The notes below the pieces were generated by a model that did not search any database, was not told the origin of the DNA, and was given only the letters and a program-made list of their open reading frames with translations. Shown here in pieces: positions 9,066 to 18,082 of a stretch of DNA of 64,000 nt (the first letter of the stretch is position 1; every line of letters begins with the position of its first letter). The stretch covers positions 1-64,000 of the forward strand of contig JAUIKF010000032.1 of the NCBI GenBank assembly GCA_030430575.1, in the 5' to 3' direction. A program made the translations under genes and the position numbers. Source of the stretch: Bacteroidia bacterium. Lineage in GTDB: Bacteria > Bacteroidota > Bacteroidia > J057.

Positions 9066-12000
9066 ATGAAAATCAAGAAAGTATTAGTCGCCAATCGTGG
9101 AGAAATTGCTATCCGCATTTTTAGGGCCTGTGTAGAGTTGGGCCTCAAAACCGTTGGGGTTTATACCTATGAAGATCGCTACAGTCAGCACCGCACCAAA
9201 GCTGACGAGAGTTATCAAATCGGCGGGACAAAAGACCCATTAAAGCCTTATCTGAACATCCATGCGATCATCCAATTGGCCTTGGAGAAACAGGTGGATG
9301 CCATCCATCCAGGCTACGGATTCTTGAGTGAAAACGCAGAATTTGCACGAAAATGCCGTGAAAATGACTTGATTTTCATCGGCCCTGATCCAGAGATTAT
9401 GGAGGCCTTGGGCGACAAGGTCAGTGCCAAACGGATCGCGCGTGAATGTGGGGTGCCCCTCATAGAAAGCAGTAAAGAGGCCCTTGCGTCCTTGGACATC
9501 GCCAAGACTGAGGCCAACCGGATCGGCTACCCGATCATGCTCAAGGCTGCCGCGGGGGGCGGCGGGCGTGGCATGCGCGTCTTGCGCAGTGAGGAGGACC
9601 TGGAAAAGGCGTTTGGCGAAGCCAAACGCGAAGCGCTGAATGCCTTTGGCGATGATACCGTTTTTCTGGAAAAATATGTAGAGGACCCCAAGCACATCGA
9701 AGTGCAGATTGCAGGCGACCGCCACGGTAATATCGTTCACCTGTATGAGCGGGATTGCTCGGTTCAGCGACGCTTCCAGAAGGTCGTGGAGATGGCCCCT
9801 TCTTTGGGCCTTTCAGAGGAGACTCGCCAGCAGCTCTTTGACCATGCACTGGCCATTGCCCGCAAAGTCAACTACAACAATGTAGGCACGGTAGAATTTC
9901 TCTTGGACAGCGATCACAATATTTACTTTATCGAAGTGAATCCACGCATCCAAGTGGAGCATACCGTGACGGAAATGGTCACAGGGTTTGACCTGATCAA
10001 GATGCAGATATTCATTGCTGGCGGCTATCGCCTCAGCGATCAGCAGATCAAGCTCGCCAGCCAAGAGGCTGTCACAGTCACTGGCTACGCCATTCAGTGT
10101 CGTATCACGACAGAAGACCCCGAAAACGGGTTCCAGCCAGACTATGGGACGATCACGACCTATCGGAGCGCAGCGGGATTTGGCATACGACTAGATGCGG
10201 GGAGTTTGTACCAAGGCGTGACAGTGAGTCCGTTTTTTGACAGTATGTTGGTGAAAGTGAGTGCCCACGGCCGGACGCTGGACGGCGCCTGCCGCAAGAT
10301 GCAGCGTGCTTTGATGGAGTTTCGGATCAGAGGGGTAAAAACCAATGTTCCATTCCTCTACAATATCCTTACCCACAAGACTTTCCAGGAAGGGAATGCG
10401 ACGGTCAATTTCATCCAGAAAAATCTTGAGCTTTTTAGCATACAACCCCAACTCGACCGCGCCACTAAGATGGTGACATTTCTGGGCAATGTCGTAGTGA
10501 ACGGCAACCCAGACGTAAAGGTCAAAGACCCCGATAAGCGCCTTGAAACGCCTGTCATCCCTGATTTTGACCCGACGGGAGAAATCCCCAAAGGCACCAA
10601 AAACCTGCTTGATGAACTGGGCCCAGAAGCGTTTTGTGAGTGGCTAAAAAAGGAACAGAAAATCCATTTTACTGACACCACGATGCGTGACGGCCACCAG
10701 AGCCTGCTCGCTACGCGGGTCCGCACTTTGGACATGCTGGCAGTGGCTGAAGCCTATGCCCAAAAACATCCCCAGACTTTCAGTATGGAAGTATGGGGCG
10801 GGGCTACCTTCGATGTGTGCATGCGTTTCCTCTACGAAGACCCTTGGGCACGCCTCGCCAAACTCCGCGAAGCCATTCCCAATATCCTCTTACAGATGCT
10901 TTTCCGCGGCAGCAATGCCGTAGGTTACGCCGCCTATCCCGACAACCTGATCGAACGCTTTGTCGAGCAAGCAGCAGAGACCGGCATCGACGTATTTCGC
11001 ATCTTCGATTCACTGAACTGGCTGAAGGCCATGGAGCCCAGCATCAATACCGTCCGCAAGCGTACGCGCGGATTGGCAGAAGTTTCACTGTGCTACACAG
11101 GGGACATCCTCGATCCCAAGCGCACTAAATACACGCTGGATTATTATGTAAAATTAGCCAAGCAAATAGAAGATGCCGGGGCGCATATATTGGCGATCAA
11201 GGACATGGCTGGCTTGCTGAAGCCCTATGCGGCGACTGAGTTGGTTTCGGCGCTCAAGGCAGAAGTGAATTTGCCCATCCACCTTCACACCCACGATACC
11301 TCGTCTTTGCAGACTGCTACCTACCTCAAAGCTATCGAGGCAGGGGTAGACGTCGTAGATGTGGCCTTGGGCGGTATGAGCGGCCTTACCTCCCAACCGA
11401 ATTTCAATTCGGTGGTGGAGATGATGAAATTTCACGAACGCGAAAACCCCTTTGATCAGGACAGCCTCAACCAGTTCAGCAACTACTGGGAGACGGTGCG
11501 TACGCACTATTACCCCTTTGAATCTGGCCTCAAAACAGGTACCGCAGAAGTCTTCCAGCACGAAATTCCAGGCGGCCAATACAGCAACCTCAAGGGGCAA
11601 GCGATTGCATTGGGATTGGGCGATCAGTTCCAAAAAGTTACGAAGCGTTATGAAGAAGTAAATGAATTATTTGGAGACTTGGTCAAAGTGACGCCTAGCT
11701 CGAAAGTCGTGGGGGATATGGCGCAGTTCATGGTGAGCAATGACCTGACGGTGGACGATATTTTGACCAAAGGCGATACCCTTAGCTTCCCTGAGTCTAT
11801 TCAGGCATTTTTTCGAGGGGACCTCGGCCAGCCCGTAGGTGGATTTCCCGAAAAGCTCCAGCAGATCATCCTAAAGGACAAAAAGCCCTATACGGACCGT
11901 CCCAATGCCCATCTGAAGCCCGTAGACTTCGACACGGAGTTTGAAGCGTTTAAGCAGAAGTTTCAAAAGGGCTTTGGCCGCGAAATCGTCTTCACCGATT

Positions 12001-12518
12001 TCCTGAGTTGGAAACTCTATCCAAAGGTCTGGGAAGACGCTTATCATATTCACCTCCAATACGATGATGTCAGCAAAATTCCCACCCGCAATTTCCTTTT
12101 TGGCCTCAATGAACTGGAAGAGACCAGTGTGGAGATCGAACCAGGCAAGACCATTATTGTAAAACTCCTTTCTGTCGGCCCACCTAACACAGATGGGATT
12201 CGGACGGTGTTCTTCAAGGTAAATGGCCAAACCAGGAACGTCGAAATCCCCGATAAGCAGCTCAAGATAGAAAAGGTACAGCACACCAAAGCGGATGCAG
12301 ATGACGAAACACAAATCGGCGCGCCCCTCCAAGGCATGCTGTCCAATGTCTTCGTAGCAGCCAAACAGGCCGTAAAACGCAATGAACCCCTATTTGTCAT
12401 CGAAGCCATGAAGATGGAGACGACCATCACGGCGGCTGCCGATGGCGTCGTCAAGAAGGTCCACTTGCAAAGTGGAACGATGGTGAATACAGAGGATCTG
12501 GTGGTGACGATGGATTAG
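9066..12518 (+). CDS. pyc: Pyruvate carboxylase
   Basis: The 1150-residue product is a complete single-chain pyruvate carboxylase, converting pyruvate, ATP and bicarbonate to oxaloacetate (anaplerosis, gluconeogenesis). It has a biotin carboxylase domain (residues 1 to about 450, with the glycine-rich KAAAGGGGRGM loop near 160-170 and FIEVNPRIQVEHTVTE). A carboxyltransferase domain follows (TTMRDGHQSL near 538, LHTHDTSS further on), then a C-terminal biotinyl domain with EAMKMET, the biotinylated Lys being residue 1116. The length equals that of the family (about 1150). It stands alone; the cytoplasmic protein would form a tetramer. Confidence 0.97.
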   Translation: MKIKKVLVANRGEIAIRIFRACVELGLKTVGVYTYEDRYSQHRTKADESYQIGGTKDPLKPYLNIHAIIQLALEKQVDAIHPGYGFLSENAEFARKCRENDLIFIGPDPEIMEALGDKVSAKRIARECGVPLIESSKEALASLDIAKTEANRIGYPIMLKAAAGGGGRGMRVLRSEEDLEKAFGEAKREALNAFGDDTVFLEKYVEDPKHIEVQIAGDRHGNIVHLYERDCSVQRRFQKVVEMAPSLGLSEETRQQLFDHALAIARKVNYNNVGTVEFLLDSDHNIYFIEVNPRIQVEHTVTEMVTGFDLIKMQIFIAGGYRLSDQQIKLASQEAVTVTGYAIQCRITTEDPENGFQPDYGTITTYRSAAGFGIRLDAGSLYQGVTVSPFFDSMLVKVSAHGRTLDGACRKMQRALMEFRIRGVKTNVPFLYNILTHKTFQEGNATVNFIQKNLELFSIQPQLDRATKMVTFLGNVVVNGNPDVKVKDPDKRLETPVIPDFDPTGEIPKGTKNLLDELGPEAFCEWLKKEQKIHFTDTTMRDGHQSLLATRVRTLDMLAVAEAYAQKHPQTFSMEVWGGATFDVCMRFLYEDPWARLAKLREAIPNILLQMLFRGSNAVGYAAYPDNLIERFVEQAAETGIDVFRIFDSLNWLKAMEPSINTVRKRTRGLAEVSLCYTGDILDPKRTKYTLDYYVKLAKQIEDAGAHILAIKDMAGLLKPYAATELVSALKAEVNLPIHLHTHDTSSLQTATYLKAIEAGVDVVDVALGGMSGLTSQPNFNSVVEMMKFHERENPFDQDSLNQFSNYWETVRTHYYPFESGLKTGTAEVFQHEIPGGQYSNLKGQAIALGLGDQFQKVTKRYEEVNELFGDLVKVTPSSKVVGDMAQFMVSNDLTVDDILTKGDTLSFPESIQAFFRGDLGQPVGGFPEKLQQIILKDKKPYTDRPNAHLKPVDFDTEFEAFKQKFQKGFGREIVFTDFLSWKLYPKVWEDAYHIHLQYDDVSKIPTRNFLFGLNELEETSVEIEPGKTIIVKLLSVGPPNTDGIRTVFFKVNGQTRNVEIPDKQLKIEKVQHTKADADDETQIGAPLQGMLSNVFVAAKQAVKRNEPLFVIEAMKMETTITAAADGVVKKVHLQSGTMVNTEDLVVTMD

Positions 12519-12648
12519 GGGGGGAAAGATTGAAGATTTCCGAATGTCGAACAAGGATTGGAGATGGGAAAAATCTATTCATGCTTAACCATACACCTAT
12601 TGGGATAGCAACACTTGTTTTTTTTGATAATATCCAAACTCATCTTAG

Positions 12649-12831
12649 GCCCGAAAAAAGATTGAGCGAGCAATAGGTTTTTATTTCTCGCTCAAAGTCA
12701 ATCAACCAGTCTACCTCTTCACGAAAAAGCAGTTATTTCTAGTCATGATCACCACCTTTGGACTCACAAATAATATACATAGCGTGGGGCTTGTGGATCA
12801 GACCTTGGTGATGGATGACTTATTTTCTTGA
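12649..12831 (+). pseudogene. C-terminal remnant of a COG1373-type ATPase
   Basis: A 60-codon plus-strand frame follows an in-frame stop and has no start codon of its own. Its translation ends LVMITTFGLTNNIHSVGLVD followed by QTLVMDDLFS, which resembles the extreme C-terminus of Bacteroidota ATP-binding proteins of the archaeal-ATPase-like/COG1373 group. The N-terminal ATPase and most of the protein are missing. An IS5-family insertion lies 38 bp downstream. The family match is by recognition of the ending only, so the assignment is moderate. Confidence 0.5.
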
Positions 12832-12869
12832 GGAGATTTGCAATGCTTATGGTTTCTTGAAATATCTCT

Positions 12870-13806
12870 GAACTGATTTAAAGTTTTCTGTCATGAGTTA
12901 ATATCGAGGTTTTGGTGCCTCAAGAACCAAAAAGTGAAGGCGATGAAATGCCAAGCCCACCAACTTGAAACCGTAGTATCTTGCCTGACAAGTAACGATC
13001 TACAGCTATCGATCCAAGCATTTGTTCTCTCGACCACAAAACGTTCTTTGTACATTTCTTCATCAAGTAAGATATCCGAATCAAGGCGAGATCCATTTCT
13101 GCGATTGAGCGGCGAGTTCAGCATAATCCCTTCTTTATCAAGCACTTGCCTTATCAGTTTTGCATCAAAACCACTATCTGCGTTGAGAAAGAGCCCGTCC
13201 ACTGGTATCTCAGATTCTGCTAATTGAGATAGCATTTCGGTGATTTGTGCCTCAATGTTGTACAAGTCATTATGATTACCAGCAATGGGCTTGCCGCAAG
13301 CTACAACTATCCCTTTTCGATCTGTCAGAAGCAAAATATTGGTCGTCTTACACTTCTTCCGTCCTTGATAGGCTACCGCTTCACCTCCCCGCTTAGCCGG
13401 GCTATGCGTTCCATCGAGTTGAGCGGTAGAAAGATCAAGCAAACGTTTAAATTCTTTCATTAATTCAAGCCATACCTTACGCCAGCTACCGTCTTTACAC
13501 CATTTGCGGAAAATAGTAGTAAACCAGCTCCCAGCTTACAGAATCGCTGAAAATCACCGAATTTACAGGAAGTAAGCTCCATTGATTTCCCGTTTTAAGC
13601 TTATACAAAATGGCATTAACAATTTCCCATAAAGGTATTTTACATTCGGGGCCACGCTTACCAATACTCAAATGTTGGACGATATGGGTTTGGATCATAT
13701 CTTTAGGAATAATTTCAAACATAACTGCGATAACTTGTTGATTAGTAGTATTTTCTACAAGTTCGTCGCAGTTTTTTTGTCCGCCAAAAAAACTTTAAAT
13801 CAGTTC
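12870..13806 (-). mobile_element. IS5-family insertion sequence, complete ends
   Basis: The element is 937 bp. Perfect 18-bp terminal inverted repeats, GAACTGATTTAAAGTTTT (12870-12887) and its complement (13789-13806), are flanked on both sides by TCT, a likely 3-bp target duplication. Inside is one transposase in two frames on the minus strand. Size, repeat length and the DUF4096 plus DDE layout fit the IS5 family (IS427/IS1031-like groups). It landed between an ATPase remnant and the Uma2 gene. The intact ends and target duplication suggest a fairly recent insertion. Confidence 0.85.
12891..13722 (-). pseudogene. IS5-family DDE transposase, split by one frame change
   Basis: The first part (start 13722, ending 13495) gives the DUF4096 N-terminal domain with WEIVNAILYKLKTGNQW. 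The second part (frame ending at 12891) continues with FRKWCKDGSW, the first Asp in LDGTHSPAKRGGEA, the second in NADSGFDA and the Glu in ERFVVERTNAW. The two join at TATTTTCCGC on the minus strand, where skipping one T (or a +1 shift) restores a single protein. Some IS5 subgroups use programmed frameshifting, so this may be natural rather than a lesion. All three catalytic residues are present. Confidence 0.8.
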
Positions 13807-13898
13807 TCTAAGAAAGCTCCTCACTCACAACACTTCCTCCCCATAGAAAATTGGTAAATTCTTTTCTTTATCTTTAGGATCAAATAACCCTAAAGACG

Positions 13899-14492
13899 AT
13901 GGCTGAAAAAGCATTAGGAAATAATACATACGAGGACTATTTGGCATTGGAAGCCGAGTCGGATGTGAAATACGAATTTCACGATGGATTTATCTTAGCA
14001 ATGGCGGGTGGGACGCCTGAGCATGCAGAGATAGCTGTAAATTTCACCTGGGCACTAAAAAATGCCTTAAAGCAAGCAAATAAACCCTGTCGTGTCTTGT
14101 CAAGCGATGCGAAAGTTTATGTTGAGGCTGTAAATAGATCTTATTATCCAGATGCCACGGTTGTTTGTGGGAAAAAGGAAATAAGTGAGAAAGACCCCCG
14201 CGCCATCATCAATCCTACTTTGGTCCTCGAAGTCCTTTCCGAATCTACGGCGGCTTTTGATCGAGGTGAAAAATTTGCCCATTACCGGCAATTACCCACC
14301 CTCCGAGAGTATGTCATTATTAATCCGCAAAAACCGCGCGTTGAAACGTATTATCGAAATGAGGTGGGGTTGTGGGATATTCAAGAATTCACACAATTAG
14401 CCGATATGATACTGCTCAAGTCCCTTGCCTGTCAAGTTTCTGTGGGAGACATTTATGACATGATGTTTGAAGAGGATGATAGCATAGGGTAA
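13899..14492 (+). CDS. Uma2 family (DUF820) restriction-endonuclease-fold protein
   Basis: A 197-residue protein of the Uma2/DUF820 family, a PD-(D/E)XK nuclease-fold group. YYPDATVVCG (near residue 83) and LVLEVLSEST (near 109-117) supply the acidic core, preceded by the usual YEFHDG and MAGGTPEHAEI segments. The length is typical. No partner gene or toxin-like neighbour is visible; the family is abundant in cyanobacteria and Bacteroidota and its biological role is unsettled. A short hairpin TTTGCC-AAAAA-GGCAAA (14548-14564) downstream may end the transcript. Confidence 0.85.
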   Translation: MAEKALGNNTYEDYLALEAESDVKYEFHDGFILAMAGGTPEHAEIAVNFTWALKNALKQANKPCRVLSSDAKVYVEAVNRSYYPDATVVCGKKEISEKDPRAIINPTLVLEVLSESTAAFDRGEKFAHYRQLPTLREYVIINPQKPRVETYYRNEVGLWDIQEFTQLADMILLKSLACQVSVGDIYDMMFEEDDSIG

Positions 14493-14575
14493 GGAGGGCA
14501 ACAGTTTGATTAAGGAACAGGCCATTAATAACTGTCCGATTTCATTATTTGCCAAAAAGGCAAAGTAGCTCGATG

Positions 14576-14670
14576 GATTGCAGAACAAGGAGTGATGAAC
14601 AAGGATTGAAGAAGGATAAAAGGCATTAACACTTCATCAATCTTCAATCCTTGTTCGATATTCTGCAATC
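14576..14670. repeat. Inverted repeat between Uma2 and DUF3857 genes
   Basis: Outer arms GATTGCAGAA / TTCTGCAATC (14576-14585, 14661-14670) and inner arms GAACAAGGATTGAAGA / its complement (14597-14612, 14641-14656) form a long perfect-stem hairpin between two convergent genes. A related unpaired fragment with GAACAAGGATTGGAGA lies at about 12551-12566. The likely role is a bidirectional terminator or a dispersed repeat. Confidence 0.7.
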
Positions 14671-14672
14671 TC

Positions 14673-16694
14673 TCACTCCTTCTTCCGCAGCACCACCTGC
14701 TCGATCTGCTTGGCGACCATGTGGTCATATAGCTCTTTCAGGGCATAGTACTCCCCAGTCGAGAAAGTGGCCTTCGATGTCTGGAAAATGCTGAGAACCT
14801 GGATCTGGTTAAGGTTCTGCGCAATACTGTATTGAAAGACCATGGACTTTTCGGGCAAAATAACCCGGGCAGGTTCGGGAAGGCTTTCGACTTCATACCC
14901 TTCGGGAATCTCTATGATGCTTGTGACTTTTCGCCTATGCAGGCAGCCCATCTCTACATCGTATTTCCGTTCGGGATTGATAAAAGGATTGGCTTCCTGT
15001 GCAAAATCCATCAACGGTTTTAAATAGATATAATCTCCTGCCACATTGGAAAAGTCAGAAGTGGTCACTTCATAAGATAGCTTTAAGGGTTTCTCTGGGT
15101 TGTCCATTTCAGCGATCTCCTCGTTTTCCTGCGTGGTGGTGGCCAGGGATTCGTCTATGCGATCTTCCCAGAAAGTTTCTTCCCCATCGCCCTCTATCAA
15201 CTCTGTCCGATACGCCAAGGCATAATAGCCCGTGTAAGTCTCAGTTACCTTCCCCGTGAGTTCTCCATCGGGAGAGAGCGTCATGCGCGCAAGTACCTTC
15301 TGTTGGGAGAGGTAATTATTGGTGATGGGAAACCAGCCCGAACCCTGCCCATTGAGCAAGAACCCCGACTGGGCGAGGTCGTTCATGGCTGGGTAGTTAA
15401 AGGGGCGAAGCGAGTCGATGGCGTTGAGCAAAAACGTCTTTCCCCCTGTTTGGGCGACGGTAATCACCTCATTGAATTGTCGTGATACGGGAAAATTGTA
15501 AATCGGCAAGCCGTGATCGATGGTACCGACAAGCAGAGGCGCACTTGGGATGCCCGCATAGCCCAGTACCTGGTGGAGGGCCATATTGATCTGGGCACTG
15601 TTGCCTGTTCCTTCCTCGAAATACTCATGAGCAACGTAAGGGGACGCTTTGACGGCCATTTCTCCATCCCATTTGATAGAGTCCCTTACAAAGTTGTACA
15701 GGATCTGAATCTGTTCGATAGTATCTGTTGTTCCTTGGGTAAGCGATAGGACAGTCGCTTTGAGCAGGCTATCACTTGCATTCCTTTTTTTTATGTCTCT
15801 TTTACCCAGGGTAATGACTGTCGGCGGATAAGAAGTCATCCCGTACCGCAGGTCATCCCATGTCTTATAAATATCTGATTTATAGGTGACTGAGCCATAT
15901 TGTGAATAGTAGGATTTTTTATAATCCTTCAGGTCAAAAGTGAGCCGTGCGCGATAGTTTTCCATATTATTGACAAATGGTTCCTCCTCCAGGGCAGGAA
16001 TATTTTCCATCACCCATCGGTTCTCCATGGTAGAATCATCGGTCAGGTGATAGAGAATCACCGAATGGTCAAGGTTCTTAAGCGAAATGAGGCGTACCTC
16101 ACTGCGCATGGTGGGAATATCATTCTGGAAATCCCACGGCTCCATCGTGTAGATATTCGCCGTCGTCAGGGTGTATTTGTATTCCAAAATAGAACCTACC
16201 TGTACGCGGGGAAAAGCAAATTTGAATTCTGTAAATGCCCCATCAACATCCTCTTCACCTTTGCCGTCTTTTTCGATGGGGTAGTAGACAACCTTGCCAC
16301 CTTCGTCATTGATGGTATGGGCTTCGAAATTGGAGAGCTTTTCGAGTTTCTCTAGGCTAATGTATGAAATCGAACCATTGGCATGCTCAAAGCCGCCTTC
16401 TGCGAGAATCTTGATGCGGACATGGCGATTCAGAATGGCTTTGTATCCCAAATTTTTTCCCGAAGACTTCAGCTTCCATTCCCCAAAATCACTCAAAACC
16501 ACTGCTGTCGCACTCGAGTCAAATGGGCAATGCGTCATCTGGTATTCGTGTGGTTTGAGGATGCCCCAGGTCCTAGGTGCGGGCAGGTCTTTTAGGGATT
16601 TTTTTTGGGAAAATGTTTTGGTAGGGAGAAAAAGGAAAATGAGGAGACCTAGGCAAAAAAGCCTGAAAGGGAGCTTGGAAAAAGATGATTTCAT
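14673..16694 (-). CDS. DUF3857 / transglutaminase-like secreted protein
   Basis: A 673-residue exported protein. A signal peptide (LFCLGLLIFLFLPTKTFSQ) is followed by a DUF3857 domain (about residues 60-240: GEWKLKSS, NRHVRIKIL, FAFPRVQVGSILEYKY) and a transglutaminase-like domain (about 300-400). In the latter the usual Cys is not seen: the segment reads GTGNSAQINMALHQVLGYAG where homologues typically have G-x-C-x-D/E. The C-terminal part resembles DUF3858. The family is widespread in Bacteroidota, mostly uncharacterised and periplasmic. With the Cys absent, enzymatic activity is doubtful. Confidence 0.85.
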   Translation of the reverse strand: MKSSFSKLPFRLFCLGLLIFLFLPTKTFSQKKSLKDLPAPRTWGILKPHEYQMTHCPFDSSATAVVLSDFGEWKLKSSGKNLGYKAILNRHVRIKILAEGGFEHANGSISYISLEKLEKLSNFEAHTINDEGGKVVYYPIEKDGKGEEDVDGAFTEFKFAFPRVQVGSILEYKYTLTTANIYTMEPWDFQNDIPTMRSEVRLISLKNLDHSVILYHLTDDSTMENRWVMENIPALEEEPFVNNMENYRARLTFDLKDYKKSYYSQYGSVTYKSDIYKTWDDLRYGMTSYPPTVITLGKRDIKKRNASDSLLKATVLSLTQGTTDTIEQIQILYNFVRDSIKWDGEMAVKASPYVAHEYFEEGTGNSAQINMALHQVLGYAGIPSAPLLVGTIDHGLPIYNFPVSRQFNEVITVAQTGGKTFLLNAIDSLRPFNYPAMNDLAQSGFLLNGQGSGWFPITNNYLSQQKVLARMTLSPDGELTGKVTETYTGYYALAYRTELIEGDGEETFWEDRIDESLATTTQENEEIAEMDNPEKPLKLSYEVTTSDFSNVAGDYIYLKPLMDFAQEANPFINPERKYDVEMGCLHRRKVTSIIEIPEGYEVESLPEPARVILPEKSMVFQYSIAQNLNQIQVLSIFQTSKATFSTGEYYALKELYDHMVAKQIEQVVLRKKE

Positions 16695-16717
16695 GATAGG
16701 GAAGGTATTAGGATTGA

Positions 16718-16763
16718 GGAAATTATTAATTAATAATCACTCAATTTAATAATTAATAATTCC
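16718..16763. repeat. AT-rich inverted repeat
   Basis: GGAAATTATTAATTA (16718-16732) pairs with TAATTAATAATTCC (16750-16763). Similar AT-rich ATTATTAATTGAT words occur around 36315-36345, 56005-56038 and 60220-60252 at other gene boundaries. It lies upstream of the DUF3857 gene, which is transcribed leftward. Confidence 0.5.
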
Positions 16764-16776
16764 TTATGTTAAGAAG

Positions 16777-16827
16777 AATCCTCTTTCCTTCCAAATTTGA
16801 TCGTTTCTGATTTGGATTGAATTATCC
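16777..16827 (+). repeat. 51-bp direct repeat, left copy
   Basis: This 51-bp segment (begins AATCCTCTTTCC, ends GGATTGAATTATCC) matches 17987-18037 at 48 of 51 positions in the same orientation. The two copies bracket the ATPase pseudogene. The left copy ends 8 bp beyond the pseudogene stop codon; the right copy lies next to the promoter of the regulator gene at 18083. Confidence 0.85.
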
Positions 16828-16834
16828 GATAAAT

Positions 16835-17878
16835 CTATTCCTCCAGCAAAAATGTCCACAGTGGCTTTGTGTGAATCTTTTTTCCGTTAATCTCAAGCGT
16901 TTCTCTTTTGTCCCAATTAATCAGAAACGACTCCTTTAATCCTAAAAAATCCATTGCTTCCAATAACCCATTAACTTCACGTTTTCGTGTACTGGCATCA
17001 CTATAGTCATAACAGGCATTGATAAGCACGCCATTTTCCCAATAAAAATCGACTTCCTGTTTTTGCAAAAAATAAGATGGGTGAATCTCCTTGCGACGTA
17101 ATGCTAAAAATACTGCGTTTTCAAAAACGCGACCCATATCTTCTCCTATACTCATTGCATATTTAAATGCGGGGTCTATTGCATAGACCTTACTTGGATT
17201 GACAGCTTGCTGTCGGATAGAACGACTCCATATTTCTGAGCGAAAGATAATAAAGGCTTCCTCTAGGTAGGAGACATAATCGTAAATGGTAGTTTTTCCA
17301 ACTTTATACCCTTGAGATTTAATGTCATTAAAGACTTTATTGACACTGAATGGTTGGGCCAAATTATGCAGCATATACTTCAACAGATACTTGACAAGTT
17401 GAGGATGTTTTACAGAAAAACGCTCTATCAAGTCGCGATACAACATCAGGTCTATGTATTCATTGATGATACGGTTATGCTGCTCATGAGGCAAGAAAAC
17501 TAACTCGGGGAATCCTCCCTGTTTTAGGTATTTGCGCAAATGATGTAACAATAATGCTTTTCCCTTGGAGGTGGAAGGATTCGCCTCTATATGGCTAAAT
17601 CGCAAGAATTCACTGAAACTCAGTGGAAAAACTTCAAAGGGAATAGCCGATCATCTTCAAAATTCACATATACAAGTCGTTCTGTAGGTACTGACGCCCT
17701 TAATTGGTGGATAATATCAAATAAGATGTAGGTTTTCCCTGCACGACGAGGGCCAAGTAAGGAGATGATTTTAGGGATGTCTACAGGGATTTCTATATCC
17801 CTTGGAACTACTTCTTTTAAAGGATTTTCAAAAAAATCAGCAATTATTTCTTGAAAGATATTTTTTTTTCGAACTCAT
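16835..17878 (-). pseudogene. COG1373/DUF4143 ATPase, disabled by frameshift and internal deletion
   Basis: The reading frame starts at 17878 with MSSKK and breaks inside a run of nine A. Removing one A gives an N-terminal ATPase half with Walker A GPRRAGKT and VNFEDDRLFP. That frame then stops; the following frame resumes at EVFPLSFSEFLRFSHIEA and runs as a DUF4143 domain to 16835 (PLWTFLLEE). The stretch that should carry Walker B and the sensor region, about 65 codons in homologues, is absent at the junction. Two independent lesions mean a decayed gene. The family is of uncertain function and often found in mobile or variable regions. Confidence 0.85.
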
Positions 17879-17879
17879 A

Positions 17880-17966
17880 TTGTCTCTTTATAAAAGATAA
17901 TATATGTAATAATTGTCCTTATATAAAGGACAAGTTAATAATTTATTGTCCTTTGTGCAAGGATAA
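17880..17966. promoter_or_regulatory. Three operator-like palindromes at 33-bp spacing
   Basis: Palindromes with 8-bp arms and 5-nt spacers occur at 17880-17900 (TTGTCTCT-N5-AAAGATAA), 17913-17933 (TTGTCCTT-N5-AAGGACAA, perfect) and 17946-17966 (TTGTCCTT-N5-AAGGATAA). Their centres are exactly 33 bp apart, three helical turns, and the first begins 2 bp before the ATPase start codon. This looks like a cooperative repressor site or iteron array controlling the ATPase gene. The binding protein is unknown. Confidence 0.7.
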
Positions 17967-17986
17967 TATATTTGAAATTGCCACAA

Positions 17987-18037
17987 AATCCTCTTTTCTT
18001 CCAAATATGATCGTTTCCGATTTGGATTGAATTATCC
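17987..18037 (+). repeat. 51-bp direct repeat, right copy
   Basis: This is the partner of 16777-16827 with three mismatches. It contains the TTG that could be the -33 element of the downstream regulator gene (TTG 18027-18029, 20 nt, TACCTTGG 18050-18057). Only this copy retains the -7-like box, so it may be the ancestral position and the left copy a duplicate created when the ATPase cassette arrived. Confidence 0.8.
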
Positions 18038-18057
18038 TGCAAATATTGATACCTTGG
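18027..18057 (+). promoter_or_regulatory. Possible promoter of the AraC-TPR regulator
   Basis: TTG (18027-18029) and TACCTTGG (18050-18057, one mismatch to TAnnTTTG) are 20 nt apart and lie 25 nt before the ATG at 18083. Spacing is at the long end of the Bacteroidota range. Confidence 0.4.
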
Positions 18058-18082
18058 TCATACAAACACTTATCTACCCACG

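Noticed and set aside
9240-12454. Antisense and shifted open frames of 60-170 codons inside pyc and the other large genes
   Set aside because: They lie wholly within conserved coding sequence, lack motifs or promoters, and follow from codon bias.
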